Shown here one piece after another: positions 1-7,029 of a stretch of DNA of 12,857 nucleotides. The translations under genes were made by a program, and so were the position numbers. Position 1 is the first letter of the stretch; every line of letters begins with the position of its first letter. Under the pieces are notes generated by a model. It had not been told where the DNA came from, did no database searches, and worked only from the letters and a program-made list of their open reading frames with translations. The stretch comes from Pirellulaceae bacterium (GTDB taxonomy: Bacteria; Planctomycetota; Planctomycetia; Pirellulales; Pirellulaceae), in the NCBI GenBank assembly GCA_013002105.1, contig JABDKS010000806.1, positions 1 to 12,857 of the forward strand. Reading direction: 5' to 3'.

Positions 1-21
1 CCGGCCGCGACGGCGTCCGAA

Positions 22-40
22 CCTCCCGCCGCGCGGGAGG
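22..40. terminator. Perfect GC-rich hairpin, possible terminator
   Basis: CCTCCCGC (22-29) and GCGGGAGG (33-40) are perfect reverse complements around a 3-base loop, which gives an 8-bp GC-rich stem. No T-tract follows on either strand, so a classical Rho-independent terminator is uncertain. It could mark the 3' end of a gene left of the window, or be part of an extragenic repeat with the GCCG-rich motif just downstream. Confidence 0.4.
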
Positions 41-71
41 GTGAATCAGAAATGTAAAGTAAGTGCCATCG

Positions 72-103
72 CCCGTTAGCCGCACGGCGATAGCCGCGGT
101 TCG
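72..103. repeat. Candidate extragenic palindromic repeat
   Basis: The segment contains TAGCCGC twice (inside TTAGCCGCACGG and ATAGCCGCGG), a short GCCG-CA-CGGC inverted repeat and the palindrome CCGCGG. Part of it (CCCGTTAGCCG) recurs in reverse complement as CGGCTAACGGG near 3641. My impression that such units are scattered through Rhodopirellula-type genomes is unverified. Only the internal repeats and the one partial second copy are visible in this window. Confidence 0.35.
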
Positions 104-514
104 TTGCGAGAACAATCAGAGCTATCGCTTGTCGGCCAATGAAAGGTGGCGCTGTCCAGCTAGCGAAGCTGAAAATTCGTTTCGATCAACGAGTCGGTCA
201 CCAGAGCAGATCAAGCTTTCCTGCTATCAATCAATCGCCGACCTGCTAGAACGAAGTCGGTACTCGACTTGACGAATAAATCAGCACTAATCGAGACACG
301 ATGCGTCAATCCCATAGGGTGCGCACCGATCATCTGCCTTCAGCTCAAATGCAAACAGGTTGCGATCACCGAATACTTGCATCACTTGTGACTATCGCAC
401 TGACAAACCAAATTCCACCCATGGCTGAGTCGACTCAATGAGCAGTGATTCATCCGTGAACCGATTCCACCCTGTTTCTTGCGATCTGTGTTTGATTGCC
501 AGATTGTTGGGAGG

Positions 515-1327
515 CTATTTGTTTTGTGATTTGCTCTTCTCGTACGCCGCCTCCAATTTTATCAGAAACTCCGCCACATCATCGTGCACGTCTGCGGTAG
601 CGGAGATGGCCATGACATTTTCGATGGGTACGACACTGGATGGACCACCGGAAATATCCCATGTGGCGGGTTGGACGGTCGACTGCAATGCGCGGACAAT
701 CTGATCTGTCTTGCTAATCAAACTCTTGGGGAAAATGTGCATCTTGACAATCAGGTTTCGTTGAGCGACCTCCACCGTCGTGATTTGCAGGACTTCATCT
801 TTGATCATGTATGTCAGTTGGAGCCCGCGCAGCATTAGCCGCATAAAGGATCGCAACGATACGTTTTTCAGACTCAAGGTGACCGGGACGTCTGGTGTCA
901 GTCCAACTTCTTCGAGTGCGCGTCGATCCAATACGATGGGAATGTCATGTGTGCGCGAAACCGTTTCGAGGGCTTCGTTCAGCGGTGTGTTAATAAAGGT
1001 TTGGGTTGTTTCATCCGAGAGCAAAGCCTGCAAGCGTGCTTCGACGTCAGAAACGGGTGCCTGGGCTTGCGCATTGACTTGCGCCTTTGGCGTGGCGGCA
1101 GCATTTGCCACCGGACGTCGGGCCGCCGGACGACGCGTCGGAACTGACTTGCCACCGCCGAAGGGGTCGGTATCACCGCCGCCAAACGGGTCCGACATGT
1201 CGCGTTTCTTATTTGTCCTCGGGGCGAACGGGTCCGAATCAGCACCGCTTGGGGCATCCTGTGCAAACGTGGGGACGGCAACCAAAACGGAAAGACAAGC
1301 AGCCACGAAAACAATTCTCGATGACAT
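515..1327 (-). CDS. Exported protein with STN/secretin-N-like domain
   Basis: 270 residues. A signal peptide (about residues 1-22, hydrophobic VFVAACLSVLVAVP, likely cut after PTFA) exports it. A low-complexity linker follows (about 30-95) with DPFAPR, DPFGGG and DPFGGG repeats and then a run of Ala, Pro and Gln. An STN-like domain (secretin and TonB N-terminal short domain) covers about 110-184, with the typical pattern PLNEALETVSRTHDIPIVLD ... VTLSLKNVSLRSFMRLML ... LTYMIKDEVLQIT. A second alpha/beta segment (193-262, with TWDISGG) resembles the following secretin N-type domain. No secretin pore domain follows, so it is not a full GspD/PilQ. It may be a periplasmic accessory or a stand-alone planctomycete family. 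The start at 1327 is chosen because AAGGA lies 8 bases upstream; an ATG at 1333 is only 2 bases from that site. The role is unknown. Confidence 0.85.
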   Translation of the reverse strand: MSSRIVFVAACLSVLVAVPTFAQDAPSGADSDPFAPRTNKKRDMSDPFGGGDTDPFGGGKSVPTRRPAARRPVANAAATPKAQVNAQAQAPVSDVEARLQALLSDETTQTFINTPLNEALETVSRTHDIPIVLDRRALEEVGLTPDVPVTLSLKNVSLRSFMRLMLRGLQLTYMIKDEVLQITTVEVAQRNLIVKMHIFPKSLISKTDQIVRALQSTVQPATWDISGGPSSVVPIENVMAISATADVHDDVAEFLIKLEAAYEKSKSQNK

Positions 1328-1335
1328 CAGCATGA

Positions 1336-1340
1336 TCCTT
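1336..1340 (-). promoter_or_regulatory. Ribosome-binding site of the STN-domain gene
   Basis: On the minus strand AAGGA follows an A-rich run, ends 8 bases before ATG 1327 and only 2 bases before ATG 1333. This favours 1327 as the start of the STN-domain gene over the in-frame ATG at 1333 and the longer reading to 1390. Confidence 0.55.
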
Positions 1341-1531
1341 TTTTCAAACAGCAAGTCGCGTGAGGAGAAGTCGAGCGTATCACCGGTCACGCACCGCCGA
1401 GGGGTGTCTGGTCGATGGAATGACAGGTTTGCAATCGAGCTCTATCCTAACCCTTCGGCGGGCGACCATGTAAATGTCGATAGTAGTCTCTGATGTACAC
1501 TGTCCCAGGTCCCATTACAGTGGCGATCGAG

Positions 1532-2095
1532 TCAAGCCATTGAGGGCAGCACGAGTAGTGGAAATCGTATCGTCAGCCATGATCGGTCCAGGGGTACTAG
1601 CGGCACGAACCCTCTGTCGATGGATTCGGTGCCTAAAGCGCACGATTTCTCCATAGGGTAAAGTTCGTTGTACGCCATACGCAGTTGGTTGATGTGGTCT
1701 AGATCAGCATCATCGATAAACTGCGTCCACGATCGATTAAAACGTTCTGCTGATTCCAAGAATGCACGCAGCAGTGATCGGTCGGTCGAAAACCAAGGTC
1801 GCTGAACTGTCTCGACCCGTGTCAATTCAATCGCCAGGTCCTCGAAAATTGAATTGGCATCGCTCTGGGTGACCAGCGGTGCAAGTCGTTCCCAGTCGTC
1901 ACAAACGCTACGCCGCAAGATCGTGAAATGTCGGCGTGGCCACTTCAGCTGCTTCGATCGCTCAGCAGCACACTGCTGCATCAATGAATGCAGCGCCGTT
2001 GCCGGCGCCCGGCCACGTTGGATGAACGCAGGCTCCTCACCCATCTCGGCGAGCAGTCTCAAAAACTCGCTGCGAGAACCTTCGTAATCGAACAT
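1532..2095 (-). CDS. Hypothetical protein, 187 residues
   Basis: I do not recognise a family. The translation is soluble, with no signal peptide or membrane segment, and has the balanced composition of a real protein. Residues 1-110 look largely helical and charged (SEFLRLLAEMGEE, LHSLMQQCAAERSKQLKW, IFEDLAIELTRVE). A Trp-rich middle follows (RPWF, RSWTQF), and the C-terminal part ends in the hydrophobic strand WLTIRFPLLVLP. ATG 2095 has no Shine-Dalgarno site in front. It ends 204 bases before the STN gene and lies on the same strand, so co-transcription is possible but unproven. Confidence rests on length and composition only. Confidence 0.65.
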   Translation of the reverse strand: MFDYEGSRSEFLRLLAEMGEEPAFIQRGRAPATALHSLMQQCAAERSKQLKWPRRHFTILRRSVCDDWERLAPLVTQSDANSIFEDLAIELTRVETVQRPWFSTDRSLLRAFLESAERFNRSWTQFIDDADLDHINQLRMAYNELYPMEKSCALGTESIDRGFVPLVPLDRSWLTIRFPLLVLPSMA

Positions 2096-2268
2096 GAGAA
2101 CAGATAATCAGCGAGTCATGGGTTCTTGATCGTCTAGGATGCCAGCAACAACCGAGACCGTTTGGAAAAGCCATGGTCGTGACAACTCAGTAACGCCCGT
2201 GGCAGTATGCTGGCACCGAATTAGGCTTTGTTGGAATCATCATCACCATAGCACAACAGCTTTACGCG

Positions 2269-2466
2269 TCAGCAAAACATCCATCGACACACGGAATTCG
2301 GCGGCGTTCTGCTTTCTCTCGCGTGATGCAACGTGGAAATTTGAACGGTCGATGTGACGCCCACGATCAGTGTCAACGATAGCGCGGCAATAGCGATCAG
2401 GCACGACATCAGTCGAACCTGACTGGGCACCGATTCAGCCGCGCCATTAAAAGTCCAATCGGTCGT
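2269..2466 (-). pseudogene. Possible 3' remnant of a small membrane protein
   Basis: In the same minus frame as the small ORF 2479-2649, after two stop codons (TAG 2479-2481 and TGA 2467-2469), the reading stays open for about 65 codons. It encodes a segment beginning TDWTFNGAAESVPSQVRLM, then a clear membrane helix SCLIAIAALSLTLIVGV, and a short polar tail that ends at TGA 2269-2271. The only ATG in it is at 2409 (46 residues); GTG 2430 is an alternative start. Either this is the back half of a broken two-helix membrane protein, or a separate tiny gene. Protein-like composition is the only support. Confidence 0.25.
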
Positions 2467-2478
2467 TCACGCAGAGAA

Positions 2479-2649
2479 CTACTGATCAGCCAGCGAGTTG
2501 TCATGAATTCCACCACTCCAAGAGGAAGCGACGGCGGAATAGATTGCTGACGGAGATAATTCGGCATCCGGATGATGATGCTTGTAGGCTTCGTGGCCGG
2601 CAATTGCCAGCACGACCGCCATCCAGAGGATGAAACGACCAAGCGTCAT
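2479..2649 (-). CDS. Small single-helix membrane protein, 56 residues
   Basis: The frame is open from 2736, but the natural start is ATG 2649, because the residues upstream are charged and not protein-like, and a membrane helix begins right after it (GRFILWMAVVLAIAGH, residues 4-19). A His-rich stretch HEAYKHHHPDAE follows, then a short polar tail ending at TAG 2479-2481. Bases AGG lie directly before the ATG, too close for a good ribosome-binding site. The family is not recognised. The His cluster next to the membrane could bind metal, but that is a guess. In-frame coding-like sequence continues beyond the stop, so this may be the front half of a broken gene. Confidence 0.4.
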   Translation of the reverse strand: MTLGRFILWMAVVLAIAGHEAYKHHHPDAELSPSAIYSAVASSWSGGIHDNSLADQ

Positions 2650-2936
2650 CCTGATGTGCACGCCATGACAATCGTCATAGGCATCGATGTCGTCGCTTCT
2701 GTCAAACACTGTAAAAACCCGACGAATGGGGACCAACTTAAACTGGATTGTAGAACAAGCTTAGGTCCGAAAGTTACTTCGTCTTCGTGTTCGTTCGATC
2801 GCCGCGCCTGCATTCGACGGGGCGATTCTCAGGTTGCACCGGTTGTATGACTAATAAGCCTGCCGCCACTGGCGTGCGGTGAAATGCCAAGTTATTTGTA
2901 AAAGCAACACCACGGCTGCTCGTTAGGTGTCCAAAT

Positions 2937-3557
2937 TTATTCGTCGGATTGTTTGTTGCGACGAGCCGCATAGCGGGCGTGCGGTTCGAGCCAGAGAGCG
3001 ATACCGCGACCGGTACCGGTGTCGCGCCATGTCATGATCGGTATCGTTTCGTCGGTCGAGAATTCACGTTGACCGTCCAGTGGGCTGCCCGTGCCCTCGT
3101 TGGGTTGCCCGCTTTTGGTCCAGTTCGGAACTTTGTAAGTCAGCAGAGTTTCGGTTTCCGTGTGAACATGCACCACCGGATTGCCGTTTTCCATGTGAAT
3201 TGCATAGCTGAGCGTGACATCTGCACCATTCCGCCAGCTATTGAGCGAAATCGTTGTCGCCGCAGGCAGCGTGTCAATTTTCGTTTCATGATCAAATTTT
3301 GTGTCGGACAAATGGAGCATGTACCGACTACCAGCGGGGACGATCAGTCGCATCGCGGCAGGCCCCTGTTCGTTCTCCGCAATCGCGTTGACATAGGTCA
3401 GCGAAGGATCGTTGACCTTTATGTAGCCGTATTTGCGGCGGACCACGTCAATTTCATTTCGAGCTTCGACAAGCTTGCGCATCATCACAAACTGTGAAAC
3501 CAACAACGCTGCGATCGCCGTCGACAAGAGCAGGGTGAGAAGTGAGAACCTTTTCAT
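2937..3557 (-). CDS. Membrane-anchored hypothetical protein, 206 residues
   Basis: An N-terminal hydrophobic helix (residues 4-25, FSLLTLLLSTAIAALLVSQFVM) serves as a signal anchor. A short basic helix MRKLVEARNEIDVVRRKYGYI probably forms a brief coiled coil. The rest (45-206) is a predicted mostly beta, extracytoplasmic domain with motifs such as RLIVPAGSRYMLHLSD, TISLNSWRNGADVTLSYAI, FSTDETIPIMTWRDTG and IALWLEPHARYAARR. I associate this arrangement with planctomycete-only hypothetical proteins, from memory and unverified. No catalytic motif is visible. ATG 3557 gives the correct MKRFSLL membrane-anchor start, although no Shine-Dalgarno sequence precedes it. The upstream 219 bases to the LRR-like gene hold no clear promoter. 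Confidence 0.75.
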   Translation of the reverse strand: MKRFSLLTLLLSTAIAALLVSQFVMMRKLVEARNEIDVVRRKYGYIKVNDPSLTYVNAIAENEQGPAAMRLIVPAGSRYMLHLSDTKFDHETKIDTLPAATTISLNSWRNGADVTLSYAIHMENGNPVVHVHTETETLLTYKVPNWTKSGQPNEGTGSPLDGQREFSTDETIPIMTWRDTGTGRGIALWLEPHARYAARRNKQSDE

Positions 3558-3776
3558 GCGGAGTCAGCCGATGGTGTCTATTTGTAGTGAAGTGATTCAG
3601 CGGGCTATCACATGTTGTCCCAACCTGGGCCAGTGACATACGGCTAACGGGTCAATGCGTGATGGCTCCCGCGAGCAAACTGCGACGACGGATTCGATTC
3701 GATTAATCGGTCTTTTGGTGTCGGCGTCCGCTTCGATACAACTTGCGAACGTGATCCTACGATGAACTGATCTGCA

Positions 3777-4463
3777 TCACGGTGCAGCATGCTGGCTCCT
3801 CAGGTCAGCGATTGTCGTGCCCTTCGGATTAGGAACAAGGTTCACGTGCTTGCATTGGGGAAGCAATCGTCGTAATTCCGCTTCCATTTCTGGCGATGGA
3901 TCGGACATTGTGACGAAGAGGTCTCGCAACTTTGTCAGGCTTCGTAGTTTTCGCAGTCCAGCGATTGTGATCTCGGTCGGGCTTTCGCTGCAGGTGATGT
4001 CCAGTATCTGCAGATTCGTGAGCATCGCGATCGACGCCAGGCCATCATCGGTGATTGGAGCATCTTCGATAAACAATCGCTTGAGTTTCTTGGCTTTGGC
4101 GAAATGCTTGAAACCGACACCGGTGAAGGCACACGACTTCACTTGAACTTGTCGGACATCGCGAAGTCCTCGGCAATGAATCAATGCGACGTCTTTGGCA
4201 GGCAGATCGCTGAAGTAGAGGATTTGCACGTCCACAAGCGGAGTGAGCAACGCAAACGTGTCATCTGTAAAATTTTGACCGATGAAGCCAATTAACAGCG
4301 TCTTGCTTGGTGCTTCCCAGTCACCACCCAACGCGAGAATCTGACGAACCGATCGTTCTTGAGCATCCGTTTGCTTCGTAATTCTCTGATTATTTCCATG
4401 CACGCGATAAACAATCGCGATCGACGTCACCAGCAATAAGAACGAAAGTCGTTTCATCATCAT
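3777..4463 (-). CDS. Leucine-rich-repeat-like exported protein
   Basis: 228 residues starting in a triple ATG (MMMKRLSFLL). An N-terminal hydrophobic segment (residues 4-20) acts as a signal peptide or anchor. From about residue 54 there is a degenerate series of 22-26-residue leucine-rich repeats: LLTPLVDVQILYFSDLP, IHCRGLRDVRQVQVKSCAFTG, AKAKKLKRLFIEDAPITDDGL, AMLTNLQILDITCSES, LRSLTKLRDLFVTMSD. The signature 'ITDDGL...LxxLxxLxxL' fits the ribonuclease-inhibitor/cysteine-containing type of LRR common in planctomycetes, which usually mediates protein contacts. No enzymatic domain is present. The start at 4463 is preferred over 4493 because its ATG overlaps the TGA of the small upstream ORF as ATGA, and because GGTGGT precedes it. 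The longer reading would put a charged stretch ahead of the hydrophobic segment. Confidence 0.75.
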   Translation of the reverse strand: MMMKRLSFLLLVTSIAIVYRVHGNNQRITKQTDAQERSVRQILALGGDWEAPSKTLLIGFIGQNFTDDTFALLTPLVDVQILYFSDLPAKDVALIHCRGLRDVRQVQVKSCAFTGVGFKHFAKAKKLKRLFIEDAPITDDGLASIAMLTNLQILDITCSESPTEITIAGLRKLRSLTKLRDLFVTMSDPSPEMEAELRRLLPQCKHVNLVPNPKGTTIADLRSQHAAP

Positions 4464-4699
4464 ACCACCGGCCGATAATTGACGACGTAACACGAGGCCG
4501 TGAGTGTGTCGATCCCGTCTGGTTCAATTTCTTTTCGCCGCTTCGTTGCGGTCCGAGGCGGAGAATCCATCGCGAGCAGCGGGATGTGAAGATGCTGAAT
4601 CTTGTCAGCCGCACCGTTTCGCTCCGACAGATCGACGGAGGAAATTTGATTTGGCTTGCCCGAATCGAACAAGTTGAGTCTATAGCGGTCTGTTGTCAT
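4460..4699 (-). CDS. Small hypothetical ORF coupled to the LRR-like gene
   Basis: 79 residues from ATG 4699; an in-frame GTG at 4741 would add 14. It is polar, without a signal peptide or membrane helix, and has a Lys/Arg cluster near TATKRRKE. I do not recognise it. The reason to list it is its end: its TGA (4460-4462) overlaps the ATG (4461-4463) of the LRR-like gene in the classical ATGA arrangement, which is typical of translational coupling. Nothing else supports coding, and the overlap could be chance. Confidence 0.35.
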   Translation of the reverse strand: MTTDRYRLNLFDSGKPNQISSVDLSERNGAADKIQHLHIPLLAMDSPPRTATKRRKEIEPDGIDTLTASCYVVNYRPVV

Positions 4700-4786
4700 G
4701 TCTTGTATCGAGAAAAAGTCTAGCGCAATCTTATGCGTCACACATTGTCATGACCAAGCCGGTCCGAACGACGATCTGTTCAGATT

Positions 4787-4841
4787 GATTCGGATCGTCC
4801 GTCGGGCTGTCTAGGGGTTCGCGAATATTAGGATCCGAATC
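4787..4841. repeat. 10-bp perfect inverted repeat between genes
   Basis: GATTCGGATC (4787-4796) and GATCCGAATC (4832-4841) are exact reverse complements 35 bases apart. They lie between the phosphatase gene end (4891) and the small ORF before the LRR-like gene, both on the minus strand. It could act as a weak terminator for the phosphatase transcript or as a binding site. There is no T-tract and the loop is long, so the function is open. Confidence 0.3.
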
Positions 4842-4890
4842 GATTCGATGACTTTGCGAGAATCCGTTTGGAACGCTGGATCGTTCGCGT

Positions 4891-5694
4891 TCAGGGATGA
4901 TGGCGGGAGGTGATTTGAATCATGGCAGAGTGAAGTTTGCCGTTGCTGGCGACCACGCTTGACGGTGCGACGGGTAGCTGGTTTCCTTTCGCATCGGTGA
5001 CTTGCCCGCCGGCTTCTTGGACAAACAAGCGTCCGGCGGCGAAGTCCCAGGGGGAAAGTTGGTATTCAAAAAAGCCTCCCAGGTGACCGCAGCCGACCAT
5101 GCACAAGTCGAGTGTCGCGGCGCCGAAGCGGCGAATCCCGTGGATGTCCGCTGCAAAGAATTCTTCGATTGTCGCCAGTGTACTTCGCATCATGTCGCCG
5201 CGGTCGTAGTAAAAACCGCATCCAATCAGCGTGCTGGCCAGCGAATCCGCTGCATCAACGCGCACCGGGCGTCCGTTGAAAAACGCTCCGTTCTCTCGAA
5301 TCGCAGTATACAACTCGTCGCGGGCTGGGTTCAGGACGACACCGACGATGGGTACCGAGCGGTGATAGTAGGCCACGGAGACGCCGAATTGGGGAATCGC
5401 GTGAGCGTAGTTGTTGGTGCCGTCGAGCGGATCGATGATCCAGAGGTGTTCCGCATCGGCGTTTCCCTTTAGTGCTTCTTCGCCCAACAGTTCGTGTCCA
5501 GGATGACGCTGACGCAGGTGGGCGGCAACGGCTTGCTCGCTTTCCAGATCGGCGTCGCTGACCAAGTCATAGGTCTTTCCACCATTGTCGGACTTGTTAC
5601 GCATCTGAACGCCGTCACGCAAATAACGCATCAGGACTTCACCGCCCAACGTGGCAGCGTCAATAGCGGATTGCAGTAGTTGGTCAGTGTTCAT
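4891..5694 (-). CDS. Inositol monophosphatase family protein
   Basis: 267 residues, the usual length for the family (about 260-280). It is a cytoplasmic, Mg2+-dependent sugar or inositol phosphatase that hydrolyses a phosphomonoester. All signature elements are present: DLVSDADLESEQ (43-54), GEE (71-73), the metal-binding WIIDPLDGTNNYAHA (D88 and D91, motif DPLDGT), RRFGAATLDLC (188-198) and the C-terminal PWDFAAG (D217 as metal ligand). Substrates in the family include inositol-1-phosphate, histidinol phosphate and related compounds, and sequence inspection cannot separate these; no histidine-biosynthesis gene is nearby. The start at 5694 is preferred: the GTG at 5742 would add a 16-residue N-terminus without similarity to the family. 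A 6-codon ORF ends in overlap with this ATG. Confidence 0.93.
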   Translation of the reverse strand: MNTDQLLQSAIDAATLGGEVLMRYLRDGVQMRNKSDNGGKTYDLVSDADLESEQAVAAHLRQRHPGHELLGEEALKGNADAEHLWIIDPLDGTNNYAHAIPQFGVSVAYYHRSVPIVGVVLNPARDELYTAIRENGAFFNGRPVRVDAADSLASTLIGCGFYYDRGDMMRSTLATIEEFFAADIHGIRRFGAATLDLCMVGCGHLGGFFEYQLSPWDFAAGRLFVQEAGGQVTDAKGNQLPVAPSSVVASNGKLHSAMIQITSRHHP

Positions 5695-5728
5695 GGGACA
5701 GGTCGCGACATGAGGGTTGGTACCTCCC
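5691..5728 (-). promoter_or_regulatory. Leader mini-ORF and strong ribosome-binding site before the phosphatase
   Basis: On the minus strand GGGAGG (5723-5728) is followed after 11 bases by ATG 5711. This opens a 6-codon frame (Met-Ser-Arg-Pro-Val-Pro-stop) whose TGA (5691-5693) overlaps the phosphatase ATG (5692-5694) as ATGA. The phosphatase ATG itself has no Shine-Dalgarno site at normal distance, so ribosomes might load at the mini-ORF and re-initiate. The spacing is on the long side and the frame is very short, so coincidence remains possible. Confidence 0.3.
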
Positions 5729-5793
5729 AGCGGATCAGGCACCGTTTGTGAATGGGATCGAATGCAGAACCGCGGCGATTCGACTGCGGATCG

Positions 5794-6780
5794 TTATTTG
5801 CCGCTATACCAAACACCACGCAACCAGTTGTGTCGCCGCAGTTGGACCAACAGGTCTTCGGGCAGATCCTTCAAATCACTCGTGCGCGTGTTCTTATTGA
5901 CCTGGTCTACATTGCGCATGCCGGCGATCACCGTGCTGACTTCGTCGCGAGCAAGCGCAAACTTCAGTGCGACATCGGCCAACGAATACTGATTGTCGAT
6001 GCCAAACTGTTGCAGGTCCGCGCGGATCGCGTCGACCCGGTCGCTGGTCCGCCGCATACGATCACCGGCAAAATACTGTTGTCGAAAGTCATCCTCAGGA
6101 AACTGATGGTCGGCATCGAATTTTCCTGTCAATGCTCCTTCGTCCAATGCGACGCGAACAATGACACCGGTTTGGGTTTCGGCGGCAACCGGTAAGATGT
6201 GTGCTGCGGCTTCTTGATCGAAGAGGTTAAAAATCACTTGCACGACGTCCACCAAACCGTCCCGCATCAGTTGGATCACGCACGACTGATCGTGTTCGGG
6301 CGTACTGACACCGATCAGATTGATTTTGCCCTCGTCGCGCAGTTGACGCAGCACCATCAACGGTTGAGGGTCGTCGTTCCACGCTCGCGTCCATGTGTGC
6401 AGTTGCAATAGATCGATGCGATCGACGCCCAGATTGCTTAACCGGTCGTTAACGTTGGATCGTAGGTAAGCGGCCGAATAGCGGTCTTGCCAGCGGCAGT
6501 AGGGGCTCGGCGGCCAGGGTCCCGCATCGGGCGGAGTTTTGGTCGCGACGACGATTTCTTCGCTGCGGTCTTGCAGTGCAGTGGCGATCACTCGTTCGCT
6601 GCGTCCGTCTCCGTAGCCTTGGGCGGTATCGATAAAATTCACGCCGCGATCGATTGCCCGGTGCAATGCCGCGATCGAATCTTTGTCATCCTGATTTCCC
6701 CATTGGCCACCCAGAGCCCAGGCCCCAAACCCGATCTCGGAGACTTGGGGACCTTGCGGAGAAAGCGGTCGAAACTGCAT
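5794..6780 (-). CDS. Aldo/keto reductase
   Basis: 328 residues, the normal size for the family, forming a TIM barrel that uses NAD(P)H to reduce carbonyls. The catalytic tetrad is visible: D51 and Y56 in NFIDTAQGYGDGRSE, K81 in IVVATK, and H128 in DLLQLHTW. The start region GFGAWALGGQWG is the usual first strand. GVST (157-160) and the cofactor-binding end KFALARDEVSTVIAGMRNVDQVNKN (273-297) match the subgroup of YdjE/YghZ-type oxidoreductases. The start at 6780 is chosen over the far upstream 6963 because the extra 61 residues lack similarity to the family and are not protein-like. The real substrate is unknown. It faces the divergent glycosyltransferase gene and lies 99 bases before the phosphatase on the same strand. 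Confidence 0.92.
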   Translation of the reverse strand: MQFRPLSPQGPQVSEIGFGAWALGGQWGNQDDKDSIAALHRAIDRGVNFIDTAQGYGDGRSERVIATALQDRSEEIVVATKTPPDAGPWPPSPYCRWQDRYSAAYLRSNVNDRLSNLGVDRIDLLQLHTWTRAWNDDPQPLMVLRQLRDEGKINLIGVSTPEHDQSCVIQLMRDGLVDVVQVIFNLFDQEAAAHILPVAAETQTGVIVRVALDEGALTGKFDADHQFPEDDFRQQYFAGDRMRRTSDRVDAIRADLQQFGIDNQYSLADVALKFALARDEVSTVIAGMRNVDQVNKNTRTSDLKDLPEDLLVQLRRHNWLRGVWYSGK

Positions 6781-6871
6781 TGTCAGGGTGTCTCTTGGGT
6801 TCGGAGCGTGGGTTGGTAAATTCTGCGGATTATGATGCTCAATCGTAGGGGGCTTCACCAAACTTCCTGGC

Positions 6872-6900
6872 TTTACAGCCGTGTGCGTCGATCGAGTCAA
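6872..6900 (-). promoter_or_regulatory. Possible sigma70-type promoter for the reductase
   Basis: Minus-strand TTGACT (6895-6900) and TGTAAA (6872-6877) are separated by 17 bases. The -35 box matches TTGACA in 5 of 6 positions and the -10 box matches TATAAT in 4 of 6. It would give a leader of about 85 bases before ATG 6780 and would also serve the phosphatase gene downstream. The -10 box is weak, so it is only a candidate. Confidence 0.3.
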
Positions 6901-7029
6901 CAAGTGGCCCCCCGACATCCGATTTTCGTAATGCGTCCGAGAGTCACGATAGAGCCTGGCCAACGGACGTTTGTTTACGAATCCAGCCGTTTCTGCTGTG
7001 TTACTCCCTCTCTGCTTGGGTGTTCGTCG

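Larger units (their letters stand above)
1..514. other. Gene-poor intergenic region with hairpin and repeat-like motif
   Basis: I find no convincing gene in this stretch. Two short plus-strand open frames lie here (63-272 and 438-704). The first is rich in Ser and Arg and starts inside a GCCG-rich motif. The second runs antisense into the end of the STN-domain gene. Neither has a ribosome-binding site or a recognisable domain. The left end carries a perfect hairpin (22-40), followed by a motif at 72-103 with two copies of TAGCCGC around a CACGGCGA core. A related CGGCTAACGGG string occurs at about 3641-3651. The left neighbour of the window may end just before the hairpin, but that cannot be seen. 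Confidence 0.5.
2096..2936. other. Long, poorly coding gap with small or broken ORFs
   Basis: About 840 bases between two minus-strand genes. The only protein-like content I see is one minus-strand frame from 2649 down to 2269, interrupted by two stops (see the entries inside this interval). The plus-strand frames at 2139-2357 and 2572-2850 and the minus-strand frame at 2409-2642 have unbalanced composition and no start signals. The frame at 2774-2971 overlaps the end of the next gene and looks like a shadow. No inverted repeats of an insertion sequence were noticed. Confidence 0.45.

Noticed and set aside
63..272. Plus-strand ORF of 69 residues
   Set aside because: It starts inside the GCCG-rich repeat-like motif, is Ser/Arg rich, and has no ribosome-binding site or recognisable domain.
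780..1493. Long plus-strand ORF of 237 residues opposite the STN-domain gene
   Set aside because: It is an antisense shadow. The minus-strand frame has a signal peptide, domain patterns and a ribosome-binding site, while this one has Ser/Arg-rich, low-quality composition.
2924..2930. GTTAGGT resembling the right core of an integron attC site
   Set aside because: No matching RYYYAAC core at a proper distance upstream and no cassette structure or integrase in the window.
4832..4841. The 4787-4841 inverted repeat as the end of a mobile element
   Set aside because: The arms are only 35 bases apart, with no transposase or target-site duplication; it is better described as a short inverted repeat.
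6781..6963. N-terminal extension of the aldo/keto reductase frame to 6963
   Set aside because: The 61 extra residues lack family similarity and are not protein-like; the first strand of the barrel begins right after ATG 6780.
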